DNA from: Podaxis mareebaensis
Taxonomy: Eukaryota > Basidiomycota > Agaricomycetes > Agaricales > Agaricaceae
DNA: 10,410 bases
Direction: 5' to 3'
Assembly (NCBI GenBank): GCA_018524725.1
Contig: JAEUWP010000204.1
Coordinates: forward strand, 1 to 10,410
Positions within the stretch are counted from its first letter, which is position 1, and every line of letters starts with the position of its first letter. Below the pieces are notes generated by a model. The model was not told the DNA's origin, did not search any database, and saw nothing but the letters and a program-made list of their open reading frames with translations. Positions 1 to 6,935 of this stretch are shown piece after piece. The position numbers and the translations under genes were made by a program.

Positions 1-342
1 GAGGTTAAACAGAGCAGCTCCTTCAGACCTGTACAGGACAAGGACCCCTGCTCGTCTCACTTACAAGGATAGGCTCCGACTTAGGCGTCGCTCAGCCAAA
101 GAAGAAACCTTGTAACAGTTGCTCTTTAAATCTTTATTGCTCTCAAAGTTGCTCTAAGTCTTCTATTGAGGAGTAGATGAATTGTATGACTATGTATATA
201 AGTTATCTTGATGCATTAACCTTATTGTACAAGGCTAGTGCTTAAAGGTAACTAATCCATTAGTACACAAGAAGTCTCTTTTGATACAATCTGCAGATAC
301 ATATCAGGCCTCTTTACAGACTGAAGCAGCCTCACTATAACA
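1..342 (+). repeat. 3' part of a decayed LTR, opposite in orientation to the LTR at 3751-4415
   Basis: Bases from about 150 to 342 match the reverse complement of the start of the LTR at 3751. Over the last ~100 bases I count about 10 mismatches, roughly 90% identity. The similarity stops exactly after ACTATAACA at 342, where copia Gag coding sequence begins, so 342 is the 3' end (CA) of an LTR in + orientation that interrupted that gag. Its 5' end would lie before the window. It could be a solo LTR or the 3' LTR of a second element; the window cannot tell. A TATATAAG string lies at 195-202. The first ~120 bases do not align convincingly to the other LTR and hold the only CpGs of the region (near 53, 77, 86 and 89), so they may be a variable U3 part or different sequence. 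Confidence 0.6.
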
Positions 343-1089
343 CCAACTCTGCCATGATTTCCTATATTCTCAATGTCCAAAGGATGGGATTGTACACACC
401 TTCCTCAGCAACCTCAGATCTCAGTGTGCAGAGCTTGATGCCATGGGTGTATCCATAATGACAATAATTATTGGAGCATGATCATTCAATCATTACCATG
501 GGTACTTTCAAGCTTCACATTAGGCCAGCTCACAGCTGCTACCCTTTGTGGTGAAACTATTGACCCCAACCTGTTGATCATTGTCATCAGTGATGAGTCT
601 GATCATATTCAATCAACTCACTCAAAAGGGAATAGTAAAGGATTGATGAGTACCAATGATACTATAGCTGTTGAATCTGCAAAAGGGAAGGGCAAAGGAA
701 AGGGAAAAGAGAAGGGGAAAGACAAAGGGCCATGCTGGGGATGTGGAGGACCCCATATAAAAAAGGAATGCCCTAAGAAAAAAGAGAAAAGCAAAAAGCA
801 ATCATCTGGCTCAACCCAACCAACAGCCAGCATCAACATTGTAGACAATGATGTCACTTTTTCTTTTGAAGATATGGAAGATGATCTCTCACTTCCTGTG
901 CTTATGCCAGTCTACATGGATTTTGACAAGTTCAATGATGATTCCTTTTTTAAGTTGGGAGATGAGGATAATACAGAAGATGATGTCAATTTTGTGAAGG
1001 GAGATATGTGCAAGTGTGCAGCCACTGCTGAGTCCAGGACAACTGACCAAGTTGGCCACATCCAGGACACTCAGACACCAGAAGTGTGA
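343..1089 (+). pseudogene. gag: Copia Gag remnant with zinc knuckle
   Basis: This is the capsid/nucleocapsid part of a Ty1/copia polyprotein, which packages element RNA in virus-like particles. From about 401 one frame reads a typical UBN2 Gag stretch (LSNLRSQCAELDAMGVSI). A one-base loss near 457 shifts it into the frame of the ATG at 478, which continues with the family's 'SLP' segment (MIIQSLPWVLSSF). A Gly-Lys repeat tract follows (about 681-735), then a CCHC knuckle at 733-771 (CWGCGGPHIKKEC). The knuckle spacing is CX2CX3HX4C, one residue shorter than the usual CX2CX4HX4C. An acidic Asp/Glu-rich tail leads to a TGA at 1087-1089, after which the protease continues in the same frame. The ATG at 478 is internal, not the native start, and the N-terminal Gag half lies outside the window or is lost. 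Confidence 0.85.
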
Positions 1090-1446
1090 GTCAAACTTTT
1101 TGACTCTGGCACATCATGTCATATAACCCCATATCATGATGTATTCACAAGTTTTGAGACTAAAGCCCCTCACCCCCTCTGGGCTGCAAACCAGAAGGAT
1201 TTTTGTGCAACTGGTAAAGGGGAGGTAGTCATCAATCTGCTGAATGGTATCAATATGTCTAAATTATAGCTTGCTAAAGTCTTATATTCACCTGAGGTTG
1301 GTTACACACTCATATCTATCAGCTGTCTTGACAAAGCTGGTTTCTTGGTCACCTTCTCCAATGGGAAATGTGTTATTTATGATCCAGGTGGTACTCATGT
1401 GGCAGAGGTTCCAAAGAATCAAACAGGCTATACAAGCTGGTCTGTG
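1090..1446 (+). pseudogene. Copia aspartic protease remnant
   Basis: The frame is the same as the upstream Gag, separated only by the TGA at 1087-1089. The active-site motif DSGTS is at 1102-1116 in the context VKLFDSGTSCHITPYHDVF, as in copia retropepsins that cleave the Gag-Pol polyprotein. A second family-typical stretch reads LAKVLYSPEVGYTLISIS and DKAGF (about 1270-1350). It is preceded by an in-frame TAG at 1267-1269, where CAG (Gln) is a plausible ancestor. The frame ends at TGA 1453-1455, and coding resumes in another frame near 1443, so an indel lies around 1440. It is not functional as it stands. Confidence 0.8.
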
Positions 1447-2732
1447 AGGTCTTGATAGAGATGAATGCTATTGGTGAACCATTCACCTTGGATCTGCTAC
1501 ATTACTGCCTTGGTCACATATCAGCCAACTCTGCTAGGCAACTGGTCTGTGATAGTCTAGTCACTGGACTGAAGTTGGGTGATAGTGGTCCAATGGATTT
1601 TTTCTGTGATGCATGCACATATATGAATGCAATACATTTACCCATTGCAAAGGAGCAAGAGGGAGAGAGAGCAAAGACTGTGGGTGAGGAGGTTCATTCA
1701 GATGTATGGGGTCCTGTGTGGACTGCAACCAAGAAAGGCTGTTACTACTACATTACCTTCACAGATGACTACTCCCACTAGACACACATTGATTTTCTTG
1801 AGAAGAAGTCAGAAGTTTTCACTGCATACAAGAACTTCAAAGCCTGGTGTGAGACCCAATTTGGTGTGTGTATTAAGTCCTTACACTCCAATAGAGGAGG
1901 TGAGTACACATCTGCTGAGTTTTGTCAGCATCTTAAATCCCAGGGTACTGAATCCAAACTCACCATGCATGATATGCCATAATACAATGGTGTGGTAGAA
2001 TAGCATAACTGCATGATCATTGAATGTGGTCAGGTGTTATTATATCAGTGCCCTGTACCCAGGTACCTATGGGCAGATGCAATAGTATACATGGTATGGC
2101 TGATGAACTGTATAGGGACAAAGGTGCTCACTGACAAGACTCCATTTGAGATGCTATATGGCAAGCAGCTGAATCTTGGTGACCTTTGTGAGTGGGAGGA
2201 GGAAGTGTGGATACATGATAGTAGTGGTAATAAGTGGAATGGACATGCAAAGAGAGAATGTTGGCTAGGTTATGACTCCAAGAGCAATGGCTCCCAGATC
2301 TAGTTTCCTGACACTGGCATTGTCAGTATTGAGTAGAACTTCCATTTCATTGACAGCAGTCACATTAGTCTCAAGGGAAAGCAGGATGTATCAGCTAGCA
2401 AGACCAGAAGCAACTGCATACTCACCTTGAATACCTTGATCACTTCTGCAGATCAAGACAGCTCACCACCCATTGCAGACCTAGATCCCCCAGACACTAA
2501 TGACAATCAAGAACCAATCCTTGAAGATTTCACACCCAACATGTTACTAGAGTCTCCCAACAACAACTGTCTGCATATACCAAATGCAGAACCTGAACAT
2601 CCATGTCAAAATCAAAACCCTAGTCCCAAGGCCCATGATATTCTTGAGGGACAAGCCATTATAGTTGCTGAAGAGGTGGATTGGGGAGAGGTCTGGGCAT
2701 TCATTGTGGAGACCAAAGACATGGAATGTTAG
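1443..2732 (+). pseudogene. Copia integrase remnant, catalytic Asp lost
   Basis: One frame runs 1443-2732 with internal stops at 1779, 1980, 2001, 2301 and 2334. The GAG-pre-integrase/HHCC zinc site is visible: His codons at 1500 and 1515 (LHYCLGH) and Cys codons at 1605 and 1614 (CDAC). The core follows, with the first Asp at 1701 (VHSDVWGP), TFTDDYS near 1770, LHSNRGGEYTS near 1890 and GVVE near 1990-2000. In this family the second catalytic residue is Asp in SDRGGEY; here codon 1890-1892 is AAT (Asn), which fits GAT to AAT at a lost CpG (TCC-GAT). The third acidic residue (Glu 1998-2000) is kept but is followed by a stop. The C-terminal part (WLMNCIGTK, TPFEMLYGKQ, FPDTG) and a Pro/Asn-rich linker lead to TAG 2730-2732. 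The ancestor would be the strand-transfer enzyme; this copy is dead. Confidence 0.88.
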
Positions 2733-3113
2733 GGTGGTTCTTATCACTGGTCACCTAAGCTTAAGCTAGGGGATGGTTATCTCAGTAGATGGTTTGCAAG
2801 TGCTAGGATCTACCAAGAAGGATGATGGTAAGTAGGTGGTGAGGCAAGTGTCCAATTAAGCACACTCAGAGGTCAAACTTCTATTAGTCAAGAATATGAC
2901 CAATAGAGAGTTTACTACCACACTGATTGTCAACTAATGTCAATTGTAAGAGTGAGGAACATAGATACAATTTGAGAATATTGGAAGCTTGTGCTTCTAG
3001 TACATGAGTGGCTATTTAAGCTCTACATCTAAGATCCTAATCAGGAAGTTATGATGGTGTAGCACTAAGTCTGATAGTCAATCAAAACATGTAACTATGG
3101 AGCAGAGGCAAGA

Positions 3114-3133
3114 TGTAAGGGTGCACCCTTACA
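3114..3133. repeat. 20-bp perfect palindrome
   Basis: TGTAAGGGTG is followed at once by its exact reverse complement CACCCTTACA. The termini TG...CA are LTR-like, so this may be the start of a copia LTR or two LTR ends joined. A purine-rich tract lies immediately upstream. The palindrome is directly visible; its role is inference. Confidence 0.85.
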
Positions 3134-3240
3134 CATAATTTGAAAATCAAATAACCCATGTTGCTGTATTATATTTTGATACCTCTCTTGTTTACCCATC
3201 ACTCCATCAAATATTTGTACCTACTGTTTATTAGGGCACT

Positions 3241-3261
3241 TTGGTTGTCAAGGACAACCAA
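3241..3261. repeat. Short hairpin, 9-bp stem and 3-base loop
   Basis: TTGGTTGTC, loop AAG, GACAACCAA form a perfect inverted repeat. There is no U-run after it that would suggest a terminator, and no function can be assigned. Confidence 0.7.
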
Positions 3262-3335
3262 CCTTTGCTTGTGCCATGTAGTCTCCCAATATACAGGTTT
3301 GAACTATTTGGTGTGAGCATGAGGTCTCTCAACCA

Positions 3336-3352
3336 TAAAGCTAAAAGCTTTA
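3336..3352. repeat. Short hairpin, 7-bp stem and 3-base loop
   Basis: TAAAGCT, loop AAA, AGCTTTA form a perfect inverted repeat, followed by ACA and a run of T (3355-3361). It is short and AT-rich, so it may be chance or a decayed LTR element. Confidence 0.55.
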
Positions 3353-3436
3353 CATTTTTTTAGTTCACCAAGTAGACTAATGCATGAGCAAAATGCCCTA
3401 CAACACCTAAACACTGTGTACACATAGCAACCAAAA

Positions 3437-3750
3437 ATGACAACACCCAACAAGCTTCAATGTGATAGCATGTTGGATTCACCACCTAGTGGCAGTAGCT
3501 GCACTGACAATAATGGAGGAAAGGAAAATTATCCCCTCTCCAGACTATTTAAATTAGAACCTGTTGACAATAGTTGACATAATGCAGAGAATCCAACTAT
3601 GGGATCTAACACTGCAGCTGGAAATAACTCCCATACCCTGCCACCAATAGAAGAGGAGAGCAAGCAACCATCATTGCTCAACAGGGCACCATCACCCAAA
3701 TTTAACACTGCAATATTGAGTGAATTATATACACTGGAAGAAAGAATCTC
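3437..3750 (+). pseudogene. Unrecognised ORF, 5' end only, cut by the gypsy insertion
   Basis: An ATG at 3437 in favourable context (AAA before ATG) opens a frame of about 104 codons up to the LTR edge at 3750. It has one in-frame TGA at 3575-3577, where CGA is a plausible ancestor. Frame and start are supported by an upstream in-frame TAG at 3425. The product would be hydrophilic and rich in Ser, Pro and Asn, with a GGKENYPLSRLFKLEPVD stretch and an ending near FNTAILSELYTLEERIS. I do not recognise the family. After 3750 the frame runs on to 3880, but that part is LTR sequence and not original coding. It could be the start of another element's Gag or of a host-derived gene. The remainder, if it survives, should lie beyond the far end of the gypsy element. 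Confidence 0.45.
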
Positions 3751-4415
3751 TGTTATAGTGAGGCTGCTTCGGTCTGTAAAGAGGCCTGATACATATCTGA
3801 GGATCGTATCAAAGGAGACTTCTTGTGTACTAATGGATAGATTACCTTTAAGCACTGACAGAGTCAATGTGTCAAGATAACTATTACTTATAGTCGCACA
3901 ATACGTCTACTTCCTCAATATAAAGACTTCAAGCAACTTAGAGAGTGATAGATATTATAGAGACAGCTTAAATCATATCACTTATTGTTGATAAAGACTT
4001 ATATTCGAGTCTCCACCTAACCAAGTAGAAACAATACTCTCTACTTGTTAGTGTCGACAACTTATATACTTTACAGTGTATCTAAATATATATCTACATT
4101 AGAACTTTCTGGAAGTTCTTAAGGTACCGAGGCTTGACTTGGAGATTGACTCGGAACAAAAGAAGCATGATTCTACTAATAATAGTTCAATACAAAAAGT
4201 TCTTTATCAGAGAAGTCTTCTTTTCTAATAATAGTATAAAAGCTTATCAATCTGTAAAAGTTGTACGACTTTTGATATTACATAAGCATAGTCAATGAAA
4301 GAAAAGATATAGAACAAACAAACTAAAGATTAAAGCTTTCAAATAAAACAAGAGACAAATAGAAGTGAAAACATAATTAGTAAATGTATAGCAAACATTT
4401 ACTAAGTTCATAACA
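3751..4415 (-). repeat. 3' LTR of the gypsy element
   Basis: On the minus strand the LTR would begin TGTTATGAAC at 4415, just after the polypurine tract, and end CACTATAACA at 3751. This gives matching 6-base ends (TGTTAT...ATAACA) and a length of about 665 bases. The outer end is fixed by comparison with the LTR whose similarity stops at 342. The inner end could be two bases further out (TGTGTT at 4417). The 5-base target copy next to it would be ATCTC (3746-3750); its partner is outside the window. Unlike the sequence to its left, the LTR contains CpGs (for example 3770 and 3805). Confidence 0.75.
4061..4068 (-). promoter_or_regulatory. Possible TATA box of the LTR
   Basis: TATATAAG on the minus strand lies in the middle of the LTR, a plausible place for the U3 promoter. 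This is a motif match only. Confidence 0.3.
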
Positions 4416-4418
4416 CAA

Positions 4419-4428
4419 TCCCTTTCCT
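4419..4428 (-). promoter_or_regulatory. Polypurine tract, plus-strand primer
   Basis: The minus strand reads AGGAAAGGGA followed by TTG and then the LTR start. A purine run next to the 3' LTR is where RNase H leaves the primer for second-strand synthesis. Confidence 0.65.
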
Positions 4429-4431
4429 ATA

Positions 4432-4449
4432 GAAAATGTCCACATTTTC
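4432..4449. repeat. Inverted repeat beside the polypurine tract
   Basis: GAAAATGT, two bases, ACATTTTC form a perfect inverted repeat between the ORF-B stop and the polypurine tract. It may form a hairpin in the element RNA; its role is unknown. Confidence 0.6.
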
Positions 4450-4459
4450 AAATACTATT

Positions 4460-5503
4460 CTACTGTTGGTTACTAGGGAATACAGTTCTGATATCTAGTT
4501 TTTGTTGTTCTGTATTATAGTAGTATGCAGTGGTTGGATTTTGTATAGCATTTGTATTCCTTTCTACTGGAGGTGGTAATTGAACATTTGATTGTCCAAT
4601 TAACGGATTTTGTCGTTGTCATTGTCCTAAAACTCCACCGTTCTTCGTATAGTGACAATGCTTCTGAATTGTAGTTGCAGGCATTCGTCGCATAGGTATG
4701 AGGTGTGGTGAGGGAGCGATGGGTGAATGAGGATGTTTCTTGCATTTCCAACTGTAGTGACCATTTCCGTTACAGAACCTACAGGAATACTTCAGACATT
4801 GGTATCCCAGATGTCCTACTGACCTGTATTTCCAACATCCATTTTCATATGCTTGTTGAAGCGACATAGGGAGTAAGGCGACTTTGTCAAGGGGAAGGGT
4901 TCGATTGATAACTTTCTGTTCCCAGTTGGGTACATTGGCTATCAGATTTTCTGACCTTCAAAGTTTGTCAATAATGTGGTAGAGCAAAGGGAAGAGGGAG
5001 ATGTCGGGTTGTTGTTGAAGAGGTAATTTTTCTTCAGTGATAAGTCCTTCATTAAGGAAGGGGTCGGTTTGATATGTAAAGTCGAATGGTCTTCCTTGAG
5101 GTGGTTCTGGAAGTGGGGTCGGTTCTCGATCAAGTGTTTCGGGAGTGGATGTTGGATCCACGATTCTAGGGATTGATTGAGGTGATGCCTCACATAGGTA
5201 GGATAGGGCAAGTGTTGCCATTTGTTTTGCGAAATGAATGCAATATTTGTCGCAGTGCTCAGATGGAGTGTTGTATTCAGGGTTCTGAATATGAATAGTG
5301 GCATTATGGAGGTCAGTCCATTGTTCATGACCCTTAGAGGGTGGTTCAATCTTGGGAGTAGTGATCAGAATGATCCATGGAGCTAGAGGGTGATTCGGGG
5401 AAAGTGAATTGGGAGAAAGAAGAGTAGCCAGATCAATTTCGATGTGGAGGTTGTTGCTCATAATGTCAAGTATGATAGATGGATAAATTTTAGCTAGCCT
5501 CAT
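4460..5503 (-). pseudogene. ORF-B: double zinc-knuckle protein in the 3' position of the gypsy element
   Basis: One frame spans ATG 5503 to TAG 4460, 347 codons plus stop, with two internal TGA codons at residues 182 (4958-4960) and 295 (4619-4621). CGA is a plausible ancestor of both. The first half has no recognised domain (SNNLHIEIDLATLLSPNSLS, Pro-rich around residues 130-160). Two adjacent knuckles follow near residues 222-248. The first is CWKYRSVGHLGYQC, with Tyr where the second Cys is expected (TGC to TAC), and the second is a canonical CRFCNGNGHYSWKC. After them come MRRMPATTIQKH and a Gln/Asn-rich tail ending FPSNQQ. An ATG at 5461 is an alternative start. A nucleic-acid-binding, nucleocapsid-like role is inferred from the knuckles. 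It lies 128 bases after ORF-A and just before the polypurine tract. I do not recognise the family beyond the knuckles. Confidence 0.65.
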
Positions 5504-5631
5504 GTTGGATTGAACACAGTTGATTGTGTATATTTGTTATCTTACTAATCTACTACTCTGCTATAGTTAGACTAGTAACTGTTCTTCCTTATCTAATCAA
5601 CTACTTGGCTTGTAACTAATTAGTAATACTT

Positions 5632-6921
5632 TTAGTAGTGTCCTTCACCATCTATGTTGTAGATAGCCTCATCATCGAAGTCAAATTCGAAATCAGCATC
5701 GTAATCGTCTGATAAGTAGGCATATCTGGTTGAAGATGAGAAAGGATATTGTTTGTTACTGGAAGTTCTGGCAAATGTTGCATGAGGGTTTCCTCGAGTG
5801 TGATGATAGGTGGTAGCTCTGGAAAATTGTTGGAGTCGACCGACTCTTGGGTCGATAGTGGGAGTGGTGTGCTTCTTAGAAGCTCGCTTTGTGGGACAGT
5901 AAGTGGGGCTGAGGGTAAAGGTAACCCGATTAAGTCTGTTGGTGTGGGAAGTCAGCTCGGTTCCTGAGTAGTTGTCTGGCTTGGTGGCAGTGTTGGTAGG
6001 GGAGTTTGGAGGTGTGGGTATTCCAGTATCCAATTTGGTACTGTTGTGTAGGTTGTTGGTGGTGATGGGCGGTTGTCCTCGAATGATTGAGGTGATCCTG
6101 TCATCTTCAAGTTGCTCCAATTTTTCCAAGGTGGTTGCGGGTAGGTTCCTTTGATCAATGCCTGAATAAGGATTTCTGGAGCAAAACTTGGAAAAGTGTC
6201 CAGGGGCAGAACACTTGCAGTGGACACAGTAGTACATTTCGCACTGTGTCTGGAAATGGCCCATTCGACTACATAAGTGGCAGGGTCAGTTTCAGGATCG
6301 TATATTTGGAAGACATATGGTGGGAGTTTCTCAAGGGTGTTGACCATTTTCCGAAGTTGGCTTAGTCGGATGATTGTTACCATCTTTAGCCAATTCATCA
6401 GATTTGGGAGATTCCAGCAAAGGAGTGGTAGATGGTTGAGTTGCAAGTTCTTGGGGGCAGCTAGGACATGGTGTAAATCTGTCTGGAGCTGGTTTGCTGA
6501 TTGCTGCAGGCTGTAGATAGAAGTCAGGCTCAATGGTCCTGATCTTCCAGATGATGTTCCCAATATAGGGACCTGCAGGGAGACTGCGTGCCAATTCACA
6601 AATAGAGGTGTCCAATTTCTTGGATTGTGCAATATAATGGTTTCATGCAGTAGCAAACTCATCAAGTGCAAGCCCAATGGAGTTGCAAAGGTTAAGGAAT
6701 TTATGATTCCTGCCATAACTGGACATAAAGTCATGGGCTGTTCCCTCATGTAGAAAGATGCATCGTAAGGTGGCAACTTCACTACTGGGTATTTTAGCTT
6801 GACCTGGTTGAGGTCGTGGCGAAGCTTGGCAGCTTGGGAGAGTCTTTCCCTTTGCCTCAGGCTTCGGAGAGGGAGGATTCGAGGTTGTAGAGAGGATGTT
6901 TTCATTGGTAGCAGAGGACAT
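5632..6921 (-). pseudogene. ORF-A: double zinc-knuckle protein directly downstream of pol
   Basis: One frame spans ATG 6921 to TAA 5632, 429 codons plus stop, with TGA codons at residues 93, 197, 210 and 212 and no other stop type. The N-terminal part (residues ~45-130, SEVATLRCIFLHEGTAHDF through YIGNIIWKIRTIEPDFYLQP) is unrecognised and may be a capsid-like helical region. Knuckle 1 is CHLCSRMGHFQTQC (residues 214-227, CX2CX4HX4C). Knuckle 2 is CVHCKCSAPGHFSKFC, with a longer CX2CX6H spacing. Then come RNLPATTLEKLEQL, a Ser/Thr/Pro/Asn-rich region and a strongly acidic end (DDYDADFEFDFDDEA). The ATG is 14 bases after the pol stop, so translation would need reinitiation, readthrough or a separate transcript. 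A neighbouring frame on the same strand is also open across much of it (6905-5952). The knuckles favour the frame given here, but residues ~197-212 are uncertain. Confidence 0.65.
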
Positions 6922-6935
6922 TGGTCTGAGGAATG

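Larger units (their letters stand above)
343..2732 (+). mobile_element. Decayed Ty1/copia retrotransposon (gag-PR-IN remnant, no RT found)
   Basis: The domain order Gag (UBN2-like) - zinc knuckle - aspartic protease - GAG-pre-integrase zinc site - integrase core is diagnostic of Ty1/copia, where integrase precedes reverse transcriptase. The 5' part of gag is missing because an LTR abuts at 342. Reverse transcriptase and RNase H would be expected after about 2740, but none of their motifs is visible, so they were deleted or decayed beyond reading. The coding sequence carries a one-base frameshift near 457, another shift near 1440, and stops at 1087, 1267, 1779, 1980, 2001, 2301 and 2334. There are no CpG dinucleotides at all, so no CGN arginine codons. 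The element cannot be autonomous. Confidence 0.9.
2733..3436. other. Non-coding stretch after the copia integrase; possible copia LTR start inside
   Basis: No frame shows a recognisable domain, and reverse-transcriptase motifs expected after a copia integrase are absent. It is wholly free of CpG. It holds a 20-bp perfect palindrome at 3114-3133 and two short hairpins (3241-3261, 3336-3352). A purine-rich run (3099-3113) directly before TGTAAGGG at 3114 would suit a polypurine tract followed by a copia 3' LTR, but no second copy is in the window to prove it. Confidence 0.45.

Noticed and set aside
1..120. tRNA or other structured RNA gene at the left edge
   Set aside because: The CpG-containing stretch has no cloverleaf arms or conserved tRNA boxes that I can find.
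618..857. Minus-strand ORF rich in Phe/Pro/Ser opposite the Gag Gly-Lys tract
   Set aside because: It is the antisense of a low-complexity purine-rich tract and has no independent support.
1627..1998. 123-codon ORF inside the copia integrase region
   Set aside because: A shifted frame of the integrase sequence; the HHCC and DDE motifs are in the other frame.
3241..3352. CRISPR-like or regulatory repeat array from the small hairpins
   Set aside because: The hairpins differ in sequence and are not regularly spaced repeats.
3529..3867. 112-codon minus-strand ORF
   Set aside because: It straddles the LTR edge at 3751 and is the shadow of the plus-strand frame; no motif.
4958..5349. Second minus-strand ORF overlapping ORF-B (5349-4942)
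   Set aside because: A shadow frame of ORF-B; the knuckles and continuous frame belong to ORF-B.
5504..5631. Intron joining ORF-A to ORF-B
   Set aside because: The minus strand has a CTAAC and an AG as well as a GTAAGA, but they are in the wrong order for a splice pair and the stretch is AT-rich anyway; no evidence of splicing.
5749..6516. Several plus-strand ORFs opposite ORF-A
   Set aside because: Ser/Gly/Val-rich antisense shadows of a Ser/Thr/Pro-rich coding region with no recognisable domain.
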